A DNA stretch of 64,000 bases, from positions 167,439 to 231,438 of the forward strand of contig JAQTZW010000004.1 in assembly GCA_028687575.1 (NCBI GenBank). The letters are read 5' to 3'. This document shows, in pieces, positions 10,859 through 19,912 of the stretch. Position 1 is the first letter of the stretch. Every line of letters starts with the position of its first letter. The stretch comes from Gallionella sp. GTDB lineage: Bacteria; Pseudomonadota; Gammaproteobacteria; Burkholderiales; Gallionellaceae. Under the pieces are notes generated by a model. It was not told the origin of the DNA. It made no database searches and saw nothing but the letters and a program-made list of their open reading frames with translations. The position numbers and the translations under genes were made by a program.

Positions 10859-12022
10859 ATGAGTGAATTTCTGTTTACATCAGAATCTGTATCCGAAGGA
10901 CATCCGGACAAGGTTTCCGATCAAATCTCCGATGCCATTCTGGATGCGATTCTAGCGCAAGACCCTTATGCGCGGGTAGCCGCAGAGACATTGACCAATA
11001 CCGGCTTGGTCGTTCTGGCTGGCGAGATTACCACCACCGCCAATGTGGACTACATCCAGGTGGCGCGCAACACCATCAAGCGCATCGGTTACGACAACAC
11101 AGAATACGGCATTGACTACAAGGGTTGCGCGGTGCTGGTGGCTTACGACAAGCAAAGTCCGGACATCGCCCAGGGCGTGGATCGCGCTTCCGACGATTTC
11201 CTGAATCAGGGCGCGGGCGACCAGGGCCTGATGTTCGGTTATGCCTGTGACGAGACGCCGACTTTGATGCCTCTGGCGATCTATCTGGCTCACCAGGCCG
11301 TGCAGCGTCAGGCGCAACTGCGCCACGACGGTCGCTTGCCCTGGCTGCGTCCGGATGCAAAATCGCAAGTCACCATCCGCTACGTTGATGGCAAGCCGCA
11401 CAGCATAGACACTGTGGTGCTGTCCACGCAGCACGCACCAGAGATGACGCTGGAGCAGATTCGTGAAGCTGCCATCGAAGAGATCCTCAAGCCCGTGCTG
11501 CCTAAGGAGTTGATCAAAGGCAACATCAACTATCTGGTCAATCCGACCGGTCGTTTCGTTGTAGGCGGCCCGCAGGGTGATTGTGGCCTGACAGGCCGCA
11601 AGATCATCGTGGATACCTACGGCGGTGCGGCTCCTCACGGCGGCGGCGCATTCTCCGGCAAGGATCCCTCCAAGGTGGACCGTTCCGCAGCATATGCGGG
11701 CCGTTACGTGGCCAAAAATATCGTCGCGGCAGGTCTGGCCAGCAAGTGTCAGGTGCAGGTCTCCTATGCGATCGGCGTGGCCAAGCCGACTAGCGTAATG
11801 GTAGACACCTACGGCACCGGCAAGATTGCCGACGAGAAGCTGACCGAGCTGGTATTGCGTCACTTCGATCTGCGTCCTAAGGGTATTGTCCAGATGCTGG
11901 ATCTGTTGCGTCCGATTTATGAGAAGACTGCTGCTTACGGCCACTTTGGCCGCGAAGAACCGGAATTTACTTGGGAACGTACTGACAAGGCGGCAGCCTT
12001 GCGTGCAGACGCAGGTCTGTAA
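10859..12022 (+). CDS. metK: S-adenosylmethionine synthase
   Basis: Makes S-adenosylmethionine from methionine and ATP in the cytosol, 387 residues. The family start [20 protein letters not shown], the ATP-site hexapeptide GAGDQG ([14 protein letters not shown]), and the second motif [16 protein letters not shown] are all intact. I chose ATG 10859 because the extra six upstream codons (from 10841) are not conserved in the family. Its product feeds cellular methylations; AhcY and MetF downstream handle the resulting SAH and homocysteine. Confidence 0.98.
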   Translation: MSEFLFTSESVSEGHPDKVSDQISDAILDAILAQDPYARVAAETLTNTGLVVLAGEITTTANVDYIQVARNTIKRIGYDNTEYGIDYKGCAVLVAYDKQSPDIAQGVDRASDDFLNQGAGDQGLMFGYACDETPTLMPLAIYLAHQAVQRQAQLRHDGRLPWLRPDAKSQVTIRYVDGKPHSIDTVVLSTQHAPEMTLEQIREAAIEEILKPVLPKELIKGNINYLVNPTGRFVVGGPQGDCGLTGRKIIVDTYGGAAPHGGGAFSGKDPSKVDRSAAYAGRYVAKNIVAAGLASKCQVQVSYAIGVAKPTSVMVDTYGTGKIADEKLTELVLRHFDLRPKGIVQMLDLLRPIYEKTAAYGHFGREEPEFTWERTDKAAALRADAGL

Positions 12023-12045
12023 GACTGGTGCCGAAGTAATGCAGG

Positions 12046-12079
12046 CCGCGCCCCGCGAAATGCCGGGCGCGGTTTTTTT
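12046..12079 (+). terminator. Rho-independent terminator of metK
   Basis: CCGCGCCC (12046-12053) pairs with GGGCGCGG (12065-12072) and is followed by seven T residues. Confidence 0.9.
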
Positions 12080-12123
12080 ATATTAGAATCGGCTCATTGC
12101 ATAACGAGTACGGCGGGCAAGTC

Positions 12124-13362
12124 ATGTTGAAGCGTATTCCGGTGGAGCAAGTGCGTCTGGGCATGTTCATTCATGAGCTGGGAGGTTCGTGGATGGATCA
12201 CCCATTCTGGCGCAGCGCCTTTTTGCTTGAAGAGCCCAAGGATCTGCAGACCTTGCTGTCAACACGACTCCAGACAGTCTGGATAGACACAGATAAGGGG
12301 CTGGATGTGGAAGATTGCGAGGGGGTCGAGACAGAGCAGGCAATCGCCGAGAATGTCGAGGCCACGCTGGCGCAAGCCAGTATTCCGGCGGCGCATGCCG
12401 AGCGCGTCAGCGTCGAGCGCGAAGCGGCGCGTGCAGTCAAGGTCTGCGCGCAGTCCAGGCAGGCGGTTACTTCGATGTTCCATGAAGCGCGCATGGGTCG
12501 TGCGCTGAATGCGGATGATGCGCTGCCCATCGTTGATGAAATATCCACCTCCGTGATGCGCAATCCGGGTGCGCTGATCAGCTTGGCGCGCTTAAAGAAT
12601 AAGGACGATTACACCTATATGCACTCGGTCGCGGTCTGCGCGCTGATGGTGTCGCTGGCAAGGCAACTTGGACTGGATGGAGAGCAGACCCGGCAGGCTG
12701 GGTTGGCAGGCCTGCTGCATGACGTGGGCAAGATGATGGTGCCGCCAGAGTTACTGAATAAGCCTGGCAAGCTGACCGATGCAGAGTTCGAGGCAGTCAA
12801 GAGTCATCCTGTCGAGGGCTACAAGCTGCTGCTGGGGGGGGAGGGTATCGGTGATATTTCGCTGGATGTTTGTCTGCACCATCACGAAAAGATGGATGGC
12901 AGTGGCTACCCGGAGCGACTCTCCGCCGAACAAATCAGTCTGTATGCCAAGATGGGGGCGGTGTGCGATGTGTATGACGCAATTACCTCCAACCGCCCAT
13001 ACAAGAACGGCTGGGAGCCGGCGGAGTCGCTGCGCAAGATGGCGGAATGGAGCAAGGGGCATTTTGATCAGCGCATCTTTCAGGCTTTCGTTCGTAGTGT
13101 CGGAATCTACCCGACCGGTTCGCTGGTGAGTCTGGAGTCTGGGCGACTGGGCGTGGTTATGGAGCAGACTGGCAAGTCGCTGCTCACCCCCGTAGTCAAG
13201 GTGTTCTTCTCGATCAAGTCAAATTGCCGAATTCAGCCAGAGGTAATAGATATGTCTAGTCCGGCCTGCAAGGACAAGATTGTTTCATATGAAGACCCGG
13301 TGAAATGGAAGATCGCTGACATTCAGGAATTGTGGAGCGGCGTGGCTGCGGCCACCTGGTGA
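12124..13362 (+). CDS. HD-GYP domain c-di-GMP phosphodiesterase with DUF3391-like N-terminus
   Basis: Predicted to hydrolyse cyclic di-GMP, 412 residues. The N-terminal ~110 residues (RIPVEQVRLGMFIHELGGSW) resemble DUF3391, often found before HD-GYP domains. The HD-GYP core is intact: HSVAVCALMV, LLHDVGKMMVP, HPVEGYKLL, HHHEKMDGSGYP and GAVCDVYDAITSNRPYK. There is no signal peptide or membrane segment, so it should be cytosolic. I chose ATG 12124; an in-frame TTG at 12097 is less likely. It sits between metK and ahcY, but has the metK terminator before it and the ahcY promoter after it, so it is probably its own unit. Confidence 0.9.
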   Translation: MLKRIPVEQVRLGMFIHELGGSWMDHPFWRSAFLLEEPKDLQTLLSTRLQTVWIDTDKGLDVEDCEGVETEQAIAENVEATLAQASIPAAHAERVSVEREAARAVKVCAQSRQAVTSMFHEARMGRALNADDALPIVDEISTSVMRNPGALISLARLKNKDDYTYMHSVAVCALMVSLARQLGLDGEQTRQAGLAGLLHDVGKMMVPPELLNKPGKLTDAEFEAVKSHPVEGYKLLLGGEGIGDISLDVCLHHHEKMDGSGYPERLSAEQISLYAKMGAVCDVYDAITSNRPYKNGWEPAESLRKMAEWSKGHFDQRIFQAFVRSVGIYPTGSLVSLESGRLGVVMEQTGKSLLTPVVKVFFSIKSNCRIQPEVIDMSSPACKDKIVSYEDPVKWKIADIQELWSGVAAATW

Positions 13363-13373
13363 ATTCATGTCGC

Positions 13374-13403
13374 TTGGTGAATTGGTGTTTTGTCGTTTAT
13401 AAT
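13374..13403 (+). promoter_or_regulatory. Promoter of ahcY
   Basis: -35 TTGGTG (13374-13379), an 18-base spacer and -10 TATAAT (13398-13403). Initiation near 13410 would place the SAH riboswitch at the very 5' end of the transcript. Confidence 0.65.
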
Positions 13404-13410
13404 CCGCGAC

Positions 13411-13488
13411 CTCCGAGGGGTGCTGCAGCGGGGCTGGATAATCAGTCCCCCGTCAGGCTCGGATCAGTTTACGTTCTAACTGCACCCA
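13411..13488 (+). promoter_or_regulatory. SAH riboswitch upstream of ahcY
   Basis: Matches the SAH (S-adenosylhomocysteine) riboswitch layout. P1 is CCGAG (13413-13417) with CTCGG (13458-13462). An internal hairpin is built on the CGGGG and CCCCCG segments. The pseudoknot helix is GGGTGC (13418-13423) with GCACCC (13482-13487). The core stretches GAGGGGTGCTGCAGCGGGG and CCGTCAGGCTCGG are near the known consensus. It ends about 20 nt before the ahcY ribosome-binding site. In this family SAH binding turns the downstream gene on, so AhcY rises when SAH accumulates. Confidence 0.9.
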
Positions 13489-13516
13489 TTCATTAACTTT
13501 ATGAATGGAGTTTGGT

Positions 13517-14932
13517 ATGAATACAGCAGCAAAATTCAACGATTACGTTATCGCTGACATCAATCTGGCCGCTTGGGGCCGCAAAGAAATCGCTATCGCT
13601 GAGCATGAAATGCCGGGTCTGATGGCGATCCGCGAAGAGTTTGCCAAGACTCAACCCCTGAAGGGCGCGCGCATCACCGGTTCGTTGCACATGACCATCC
13701 AGACTGCGGTTCTGATCGAGACTTTGTGCGCGCTGGGCGCCGAAGTGCGCTGGGCTTCGTGCAACATCTTCTCCACTCAGGATCACGCTGCCGCTGCCAT
13801 CGCTGCGGGCGGCACACCAGTTTTCGCGGTCAAAGGCGAGACGCTGGCTGAATACTGGGATTACACCCATCGCATCTTCGAATGGGCTGACGGCGGCTAT
13901 TCCAATATGATTCTGGACGACGGTGGCGACGCAACACTGTTGCTGCATCTGGGCGCACGTGCCGAGAAGGACGCTTCGCTGATCAGCAAACCGACCTCCG
14001 AAGAAGAAACCTGTCTGTTCGCCTCCATCAAGGCCAAACTGGCGACCGATCCAACCTGGTACTCCACCCGTCTGGCAGAGATCAGGGGCGTGACCGAAGA
14101 AACTACCACCGGTGTACATCGTCTGTACCAGATGCATCAGCGCGGCGAACTGAAGTTCCCCGGCATCAACGTCAATGACTCCGTGACCAAGTCCAAGTTC
14201 GACAACCTGTACGGCTGCCGCGAATCGCTGGTGGATGGTATCAAGCGCGCCACTGACGTGATGATCGCCGGCAAGATCGCCGTGATTGCCGGTTACGGCG
14301 ACGTGGGCAAGGGTTCTGCACAAGCCATGCGCGCGCTGTCCGCACAAGTCTGGGTCACTGAAATTGATCCAATTTGCGCGCTGCAAGCGGCAATGGAAGG
14401 CTACCGCGTGGTAACCATGGAATATGCTGCCGACAAGGCCGACATCTTCGTTACCACCACCGGCAACTTCCACGTCATTACCCATGATCACATGGCTGCT
14501 ATGAAGAACAACGCCATCGTCTGCAACATCGGCCACTTCGACAACGAGATTGACGTTGCTTCGCTGGAGCAATACCAGTGGGAAGAGATCAAGCCGCAAG
14601 TTGACCACGTCATTTTCCCGGACGGCAAACGCATCATCCTGCTGGCTCAGGGTCGTCTGGTGAATCTGGGTTGCGGTACTGGTCATCCGTCTTATGTGAT
14701 GTCCTCTTCCTTTGCCAATCAGACTATCGCTCAGATTGAACTGTGGGTCGAGCGTGACTCTGGCAAGTATCCAATCGGCGTATATACACTGCCCAAGCAT
14801 CTGGACGAGAAGGTCGCCCGCCTGCAGCTGAAGACGCTGAATGCGCAACTGACCGAGCTGACCGATCAGCAAGCCGCCTACATCAGCGTACCGAAGGAAG
14901 GCCCGTACAAGGCTGACCACTATCGTTATTAA
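13517..14932 (+). CDS. ahcY: Adenosylhomocysteinase (SAH hydrolase)
   Basis: NAD-dependent enzyme that splits S-adenosylhomocysteine into adenosine and homocysteine, 471 residues. Family features: the start [45 protein letters not shown], the NAD-binding [15 protein letters not shown], and the conserved C-terminal end [13 protein letters not shown] 13517 has GGAG seven bases upstream; an ATG four codons earlier overlaps that ribosome-binding site. It is controlled by the SAH riboswitch in its leader. Two hairpins follow it, before the holin-like gene. Confidence 0.98.
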   Translation: MNTAAKFNDYVIADINLAAWGRKEIAIAEHEMPGLMAIREEFAKTQPLKGARITGSLHMTIQTAVLIETLCALGAEVRWASCNIFSTQDHAAAAIAAGGTPVFAVKGETLAEYWDYTHRIFEWADGGYSNMILDDGGDATLLLHLGARAEKDASLISKPTSEEETCLFASIKAKLATDPTWYSTRLAEIRGVTEETTTGVHRLYQMHQRGELKFPGINVNDSVTKSKFDNLYGCRESLVDGIKRATDVMIAGKIAVIAGYGDVGKGSAQAMRALSAQVWVTEIDPICALQAAMEGYRVVTMEYAADKADIFVTTTGNFHVITHDHMAAMKNNAIVCNIGHFDNEIDVASLEQYQWEEIKPQVDHVIFPDGKRIILLAQGRLVNLGCGTGHPSYVMSSSFANQTIAQIELWVERDSGKYPIGVYTLPKHLDEKVARLQLKTLNAQLTELTDQQAAYISVPKEGPYKADHYRY

Positions 14933-14946
14933 TTGCAGTTTTGAAG

Positions 14947-14970
14947 CGCGGCGATTCGTCGCCGCGTTTT
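14947..14970 (+). terminator. UUCG hairpin after ahcY
   Basis: CGCGGCGA-TTCG-TCGCCGCG followed by TTTT, 14 bases after the ahcY stop. It probably ends or attenuates transcription into the holin-like gene and metF. Confidence 0.75.
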
Positions 14971-14974
14971 GCCG

Positions 14975-14995
14975 GGCGCAGACTTTGTCTGCGCC
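14975..14995 (+). terminator. Second hairpin after ahcY
   Basis: GGCGCAGA and TCTGCGCC pair around CTTTG, followed by TTAATACTTT. Tandem to the UUCG hairpin. It could be a back-up terminator or an RNA-stability element protecting the ahcY message. Confidence 0.5.
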
Positions 14996-15013
14996 TTAAT
15001 ACTTTAGAGATCA

Positions 15014-15379
15014 ATGGTGCTACAGCTGCTACTCATCTGGTCGTTGAACGCTCTCGCTCTGGTGGCGGTGGCGAGCTTCGTGCCGGGCATCCATGTGGAA
15101 GGATTTTTTGCGGCCTTTGTCGCCGCCATTGTCCTTGGCTTGGTCAATGCGCTGATTCGCCCGGTCTTTCTGGTGCTGACGCTGCCCGTCACCATCGTCA
15201 CGATGGGACTGTTCATCTTCGCCATCAACGGCCTGATGTTCTGGTTCGCTGGTTCCATTCTGCGCGATTTCGTGGTGGACGGTTTCTGGCACGGCGTGCT
15301 GGGCGCGGTGCTGTACAGCATATTCTCATGGGCGCTGAGTTCGGCTGCCTCACAACTCCTTGCGAGGAATCATGAATAA
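15014..15379 (+). CDS. Phage-holin-family (4 TM) membrane protein
   Basis: 121-residue protein made almost wholly of four hydrophobic segments (about residues 3-24, 29-52, 57-80 and 92-115). It resembles the chromosomal phage-holin family 4 / DUF group; a typical piece is GLVNALIRPVFLVLTLPVTIVTMGLF. No lysis genes are nearby, so a phage role is unlikely and the function is unknown. The stop overlaps the metF start by eight bases, which couples it tightly to metF. Confidence 0.75.
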   Translation: MVLQLLLIWSLNALALVAVASFVPGIHVEGFFAAFVAAIVLGLVNALIRPVFLVLTLPVTIVTMGLFIFAINGLMFWFAGSILRDFVVDGFWHGVLGAVLYSIFSWALSSAASQLLARNHE

Positions 15380-16208
15380 CATCCCTGTTAGTTTCGAGTT
15401 TTTCCCCCCACAAACAGCCGAAGGCGCAGAGAAGCTGACGGCTGTCAGGGCGCGTCTGGCCGCGCTGAAGCCGGAATTCTTCTCGGTTACTTTCGGCGCC
15501 GGCGGCTCCACGCAGGATCGCACGCTGGACACCATCCGGCAGATCCATGCCGAAGGTCATCAGGCCGCACCTCACCTGTCCTGTGTCGGCTCTACCCGCG
15601 ACAACATCCGCAATCTGCTGCTGACTTACAAGGATATCGGTATCCGCCGCATCGTCGCGTTGCGTGGCGATCTGCCGTCCGGCATGGCCAGCATCGGCGA
15701 GTTTCAGTATGCCAATGAGCTGGTGGAATTCATCCGGGCGGAGACTGGTGACCACTTCCATATCGAGGTGGCGGGCTATCCCGAGTTTCACCCGCAGGCC
15801 GTTTCCGCTCAGTCCGACCTGCTCAATTTCAAGCGCAAGGTCGAGGCGGGTGCAGATTCGGTGATCACCCAGTACTTTTACAACGCCGATGCCTATTTCA
15901 ATTTCGTCGAGGCTGCGGCCAAGCTGGGCATCAATGCACCCATCGTGCCAGGTATCATGCCCATCATGCGGTTCTCGCAACTGGCGCGTTTCTCGGATGC
16001 CTGCGGCGCCGAGATCCCGCGCTGGATGCGCAAGACTATGGAAGGCTACAACGACGATGTCGAGGCAGTGCAGGCGTTCGGTCTGGATGTGGTCACTGCG
16101 CTTTGCGAGAAGCTCATCGCGGGCGGAGCGCCTGCGCTGCATCTCTATACGTTGAATCAGGCGAATGCCCCGCTGGAGATTTTGAACCGGCTGGGCTATC
16201 GCGCCTAG
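15372..16208 (+). CDS. metF: Methylenetetrahydrofolate reductase (NAD(P)H)
   Basis: FAD-dependent enzyme that makes 5-methyl-THF, the methyl donor for homocysteine remethylation, 278 residues. Family features: SFEFFPPQTAEG, SVTFGAGGST, HLSCVGSTRDNI, IVALRGDLPSG, ITQYFYNADAYF and PGIMPI. ATG 15372 was chosen over an upstream in-frame codon because GAGGA lies four bases before it and SFEFFPP is the usual family start. With ahcY it completes the SAH to methionine side of the methyl cycle. A GC-rich hairpin without a T run follows at about 16216-16234. Confidence 0.96.
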   Translation: MNNIPVSFEFFPPQTAEGAEKLTAVRARLAALKPEFFSVTFGAGGSTQDRTLDTIRQIHAEGHQAAPHLSCVGSTRDNIRNLLLTYKDIGIRRIVALRGDLPSGMASIGEFQYANELVEFIRAETGDHFHIEVAGYPEFHPQAVSAQSDLLNFKRKVEAGADSVITQYFYNADAYFNFVEAAAKLGINAPIVPGIMPIMRFSQLARFSDACGAEIPRWMRKTMEGYNDDVEAVQAFGLDVVTALCEKLIAGGAPALHLYTLNQANAPLEILNRLGYRA

Positions 16209-16253
16209 TCTTAAGCGCCGCCCGTCGGGGCGGCGGTCATCAGGAAGTCAGCC

Positions 16254-17594
16254 ATGAAAGCACCCGAACTGTTATTGCCCGCCGGCACGCTGGACAAGAT
16301 GCGCGCCGCTTACGCCTTCGGCGCGGATGCCGTGTATGCCGGCCAGCCGCGTTACTCGTTGCGCGCGCGCAACAACGAATTCCAGTTGGATGAGTTGCGC
16401 ACCGGCATAGAGGAGGCGCATGCGCTGGGTAAAAAGCTGTTCGTTGCCAGCAACCTGATGCCGCACAACGCCAAGATCAAGACCTACATGGCCGATATGG
16501 AGCCGGTGATCGCGATGCGGCCTGACGCGCTCATCATGGCCGATCCCGGGTTGATTGCGATGGTGCGCGAACGTTGGCCCGAACAGGAGATACACTTGTC
16601 TGTACAGGCCAACACCGTCAACTACGCGGCGGTGAAATTCTGGAAGTCGCTCGGCTTGTCGCGCGTGATACTGTCACGCGAACTGTCGCTGGACGAGATC
16701 GAAGAGATCCGTCAGCAATGTCCCGACATCGAACTGGAAGTATTCATCCATGGCGCGCTGTGCATTGCCTATTCGGGTCGCTGCCTGTTGTCCGGCTATT
16801 TCAACCACCGCGATGCGAATCAGGGCACTTGCACCAATTCCTGCCGCTGGGATTACAAGGTAGAGAATGCCGAGGAAAATGGTACCGGCGATATCGAGAA
16901 GCTGGATTTCGATTTCGACAAGGCACTGAGCCAATCCGCGCTGTCCGACTGCGGTGAGCAAAAGCGCCATCCGATGGCCGAGCGCGTCTACGTGATCTCG
17001 CGCCATGACCATCCGGGCGAGCTGATGCCGGTGATGGAGGACGAGCACGGCACCTACATCATGAACTCGAAAGACTTGAGAGCTGTCGAGCACGTCGAGC
17101 GACTGGCGAAGATAGGCGTGGATTCGCTGAAGGTCGAAGGCCGCACCAAATCCATCTACTACGTCGCGCGTACCGCACAGGTGTACCGTCAGGCGATAGA
17201 CGATGCGGTCGCCGGTCGGCCGTTCAACTACGGCCTGCTGGGCGCGCTGGATGCGCTGGCCAATCGCGGCTACACCGACGGCTTCTACGAGCGCCACCAC
17301 ACCCACGAGCAGCAGAACTACATGCGTGGCCATTCCGAGAGCACCCGCCAGCAATATGTCGGCGACATCGTCGCGTGTGCGGGCGGCTACGCCGAGGTGG
17401 ACGTGAAGAACAAGTTTTCGGTTGGCGACCGCCTGGAAATCATTCATCCGTCCGGCAATCAGATCATCCAGTTGGGCGAGATGCGCAGCATGACGGGCGA
17501 GGCGGTCAGCGTGGCATCGGGCAGCGGTCATCGCGTGCAGATTCCTTTGCAGGGCGACTGGCGGCGCGGCATGCTGGCAAGGTTTCTGAGCTGA
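16254..17594 (+). CDS. trhP: U32 peptidase-family tRNA 5-hydroxyuridine synthase (TrhP/YegQ)
   Basis: 446-residue member of the U32 family, YegQ/TrhP branch, which uses prephenate to hydroxylate U34 of certain tRNAs. It opens ELLLPAGTLDKMRAAYAFGADAVYAGQPRYSLRARNN. The U32 signature is in EVFIHGALCIAYSGRCLLS, followed by NQGTCTNSCRWDY, which supplies four cysteines that could hold an iron-sulfur cluster. SLKVEGRTKSIYYVA is also conserved. AGGA lies about eight bases before the ATG. The old peptidase label is probably misleading for this branch. Confidence 0.9.
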   Translation: MKAPELLLPAGTLDKMRAAYAFGADAVYAGQPRYSLRARNNEFQLDELRTGIEEAHALGKKLFVASNLMPHNAKIKTYMADMEPVIAMRPDALIMADPGLIAMVRERWPEQEIHLSVQANTVNYAAVKFWKSLGLSRVILSRELSLDEIEEIRQQCPDIELEVFIHGALCIAYSGRCLLSGYFNHRDANQGTCTNSCRWDYKVENAEENGTGDIEKLDFDFDKALSQSALSDCGEQKRHPMAERVYVISRHDHPGELMPVMEDEHGTYIMNSKDLRAVEHVERLAKIGVDSLKVEGRTKSIYYVARTAQVYRQAIDDAVAGRPFNYGLLGALDALANRGYTDGFYERHHTHEQQNYMRGHSESTRQQYVGDIVACAGGYAEVDVKNKFSVGDRLEIIHPSGNQIIQLGEMRSMTGEAVSVASGSGHRVQIPLQGDWRRGMLARFLS

Positions 17595-17646
17595 TTGTGC
17601 TTCATCGTCAGTCATTCTGATTTCAACGTCCGCTATCCGATGGCTT

Positions 17647-18363
17647 ATGTCCAATAAAACCTGGCTCAGCTGGAGCAGCGGAAAGGATAGCGCCTGGGCG
17701 CTGCATGTGCTGCGCCAGTCCGGCGATTATCCGGTGGCCGGGTTGTTCACCACCGTCAACAGTGCGTTCAACCGCGTTGCGATGCATGCGGTGCGTGTCG
17801 AATTGCTGCGCGCGCAGGCGCGCGCGGTCGGCCTGCCGCTCTATCTGATCGAAATCCCCTATCCTTGCAGCAACGAACAATACGCCGCCGCAATGACGGA
17901 ATTCGTCGCGCATGCCCATGAAGAAGGCGTGCGTTACTTTGCCTTTGGCGATCTTTACCTCGAAGATGTGCGGCGTTACCGGGAGGAACGCTTGCAGGGT
18001 ACAGGCATGGCGGCGATCTTCCCACTGTGGGGGCGGCCGACGCGCGAATTGCTGTCCGAGATGCTGGCTGGCGGTTTGCGAGCCTGTCTCACCTGCGTGG
18101 ATCCGCGCTCACTCCCGGCCAGTTTTGCCGGGCAGGAATTGACGCAGGCATTGCTGGATAGTTTGCCGGAGGGCATTGACCCGTGCGGCGAGAACGGCGA
18201 GTTCCACAGTTTCGTGTTTGACGGCCCGATGTTCGACTATCCGCTCGATGTCGAGATGGGTGAAGTGGTGGAGCGCGACGGTTTCGTGTTCGCGGATTGC
18301 CGCTTGCGCGGGTCGGCTGTAACAGCGGAGCCGCGCCAGACGGTAGAATCCGGCTCGAAGTGA
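17647..18363 (+). CDS. PP-loop ATPase of the Dph6-like (DUF71) family
   Basis: 238-residue ATP pyrophosphatase-type protein. The N-terminal WLSWSSGKDSAWALHVLR is the PP-loop. The middle FGDLYLEDVRRYREERL and the late GENGEFHSFVFDGP are typical of the diphthine-ammonia ligase / DUF71 family. Bacteria lack diphthamide, so the substrate here is unknown; an amidation or adenylation of a small molecule is an inference. It is followed after 13 bases by the KTSC gene. Confidence 0.8.
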   Translation: MSNKTWLSWSSGKDSAWALHVLRQSGDYPVAGLFTTVNSAFNRVAMHAVRVELLRAQARAVGLPLYLIEIPYPCSNEQYAAAMTEFVAHAHEEGVRYFAFGDLYLEDVRRYREERLQGTGMAAIFPLWGRPTRELLSEMLAGGLRACLTCVDPRSLPASFAGQELTQALLDSLPEGIDPCGENGEFHSFVFDGPMFDYPLDVEMGEVVERDGFVFADCRLRGSAVTAEPRQTVESGSK

Positions 18364-18376
18364 AACGGAGGCTGGC

Positions 18377-18640
18377 ATGGAAATGAAGAAGATCAACTCG
18401 GGCAAGCTGCGCGCCATCGGCTACGACGCCTGCGCCCGGCTGTTGCAAGTGCAACTAGATGACGGCAGTACGCTGCAATACGGCGGTGTTGGTGAGGAAG
18501 CCTGGCGGCGGCTGGCCGGTTCCGCTGCGGCCTGGAGTTTCTACCGCGACAACATTGAGGAAGAGTTCGCGGCGAAGCGCGCGTCGGGCAAGCCCGCTGG
18601 CGGAGCGAATCCGCTCGATGCCCTGTTCGGCAAGTCTTGA
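18377..18640 (+). CDS. KTSC domain protein
   Basis: 87-residue cytosolic protein matching the small KTSC domain. INSGKLRAIGYDACARLLQV, the middle segment LDDGSTLQYGGVGEEAWRRL and the later WSFYRDNIEEEFAAKRA follow the family pattern of a short beta-sheet then a helix ending in a basic stretch. The C-terminal 20 residues (SGKPAGGANPLDALFGKS) look disordered. It sits two bases before the flavoprotein start. Function unknown. Confidence 0.75.
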   Translation: MEMKKINSGKLRAIGYDACARLLQVQLDDGSTLQYGGVGEEAWRRLAGSAAAWSFYRDNIEEEFAAKRASGKPAGGANPLDALFGKS

Positions 18641-18641
18641 T

Positions 18642-19892
18642 ATGCCCCTGAAAAATCATACGGTTGCCGTGATCGGCGGCGGCCCTGCCGGCTTGATGGC
18701 CGCCGAGGTGTTGAGCCGGGGCGGTGTGCGGGTCGAACTGTTCGATGCCATGCCCAGCGTGGGGCGCAAATTCCTGATGGCCGGAAAAGGCGGCATGAAC
18801 ATCACGCATTCCGAGCAGATGGCAGACTTTGTCGGCAGATATGGCGCACGCAGCGGTGAATTCGCGGCGCTATTGGCAGGTTTTGGGCCGCAGGCGCTGC
18901 GCGAATGGGCGCATGGGCTCGGTATTGCCACCTTTGTCGGCAGTTCCGGACGCGTCTTCCCCGTGGAGATGAAGGCGGCCCCGCTGCTGCGCGCCTGGCT
19001 GCATCGCTTGCGCGAGGCGGGAGTGAAGTTTCACATGAGGCATCGCTGGACAGGGTGGGGCGAGCCGAAAGGCGGGCGGCAGGCTGTGCGATTTGTCGCG
19101 CCATCGGGCGAGGTTTGCGTGCAGGCCGATGCCGTGGTGCTGGCGCTGGGCGGCGGCAGTTGGGCCAAACTCGGTTCCGACGGTGCCTGGCTGCCGCTGC
19201 TGGCCGAACGGGGTGTAGAGGTCGCGCCCTTGCGTCCGGCGAATTGCGGTTTCGATGTCGGATGGAGCGCGCATTTTTCCGATCGCTTCGCAGGCCAGCC
19301 GCTGAAAACGGTGAAGCTCAGCTTCGCCGACGCTACCGGCAGGGAGCATGTCCGTCAGGGCGACTTGATGGTGACGGCGAGCGGGCTGGAGGGCGGGCCT
19401 GTCTATGCGCTGTCCGCACCGTTGCGCGACGATATAGCGGCGAGCGGCAGCGCAGTCATCCAGCTCGACTTGTTTCCCGGCAAGCCATTGTCACGATTGG
19501 TTGCGGAGATCGCCCATCCGCGCGGTTCGCGCTCAATGGCCAGCCACCTGCAAAGTCGTGCCGGCATCAAGGGCGTGGCAGCCGGGCTGTTGCGTGAATT
19601 CGTATCGCGAGAAGACTTCGAGCAGCCGGAGCGTCTGGCAGCCGCGATCAAATCGCTGCCGGTGCGGCTGGTCGCGCCGCGCCCGCTGGACGAGGCGATC
19701 AGCAGCGCGGGCGGCGTACTGTTCGAAGAACTGGATGAAGGTTTGATGCTGAGCGAGTTGCCTGGCGTGTTCTGCGCGGGCGAGATGCTGGACTGGGAAG
19801 CGCCCACCGGCGGCTATCTGCTGACCGGCTGTTTCGCAACCGGCCAACGCGCCGGGCAGGGCGTGCTGGATTGGCTGATGAAAGACGTTTGA
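18642..19892 (+). CDS. FAD-dependent oxidoreductase, HI0933/YhiN-like (TIGR03862-type)
   Basis: 416-residue flavoprotein. It has an N-terminal Rossmann dinucleotide fold (VAVIGGGPAGLMAAEVLSRGG), the family signature GRKFLMAGKGGMNITHSE, a second glycine-rich stretch VLALGGGSWAKLGSDG, and a C-terminal FCAGEMLDWEAPTGGYLL-TGCFATGQRAG that closes the FAD site. The start ATG 18642 lies two bases after the KTSC stop; the open frame runs upstream only as overlap. The physiological substrate of this group is unknown. Confidence 0.88.
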   Translation: MPLKNHTVAVIGGGPAGLMAAEVLSRGGVRVELFDAMPSVGRKFLMAGKGGMNITHSEQMADFVGRYGARSGEFAALLAGFGPQALREWAHGLGIATFVGSSGRVFPVEMKAAPLLRAWLHRLREAGVKFHMRHRWTGWGEPKGGRQAVRFVAPSGEVCVQADAVVLALGGGSWAKLGSDGAWLPLLAERGVEVAPLRPANCGFDVGWSAHFSDRFAGQPLKTVKLSFADATGREHVRQGDLMVTASGLEGGPVYALSAPLRDDIAASGSAVIQLDLFPGKPLSRLVAEIAHPRGSRSMASHLQSRAGIKGVAAGLLREFVSREDFEQPERLAAAIKSLPVRLVAPRPLDEAISSAGGVLFEELDEGLMLSELPGVFCAGEMLDWEAPTGGYLLTGCFATGQRAGQGVLDWLMKDV

Positions 19893-19912
19893 CTGAATTT
19901 GATGGGGAAATG

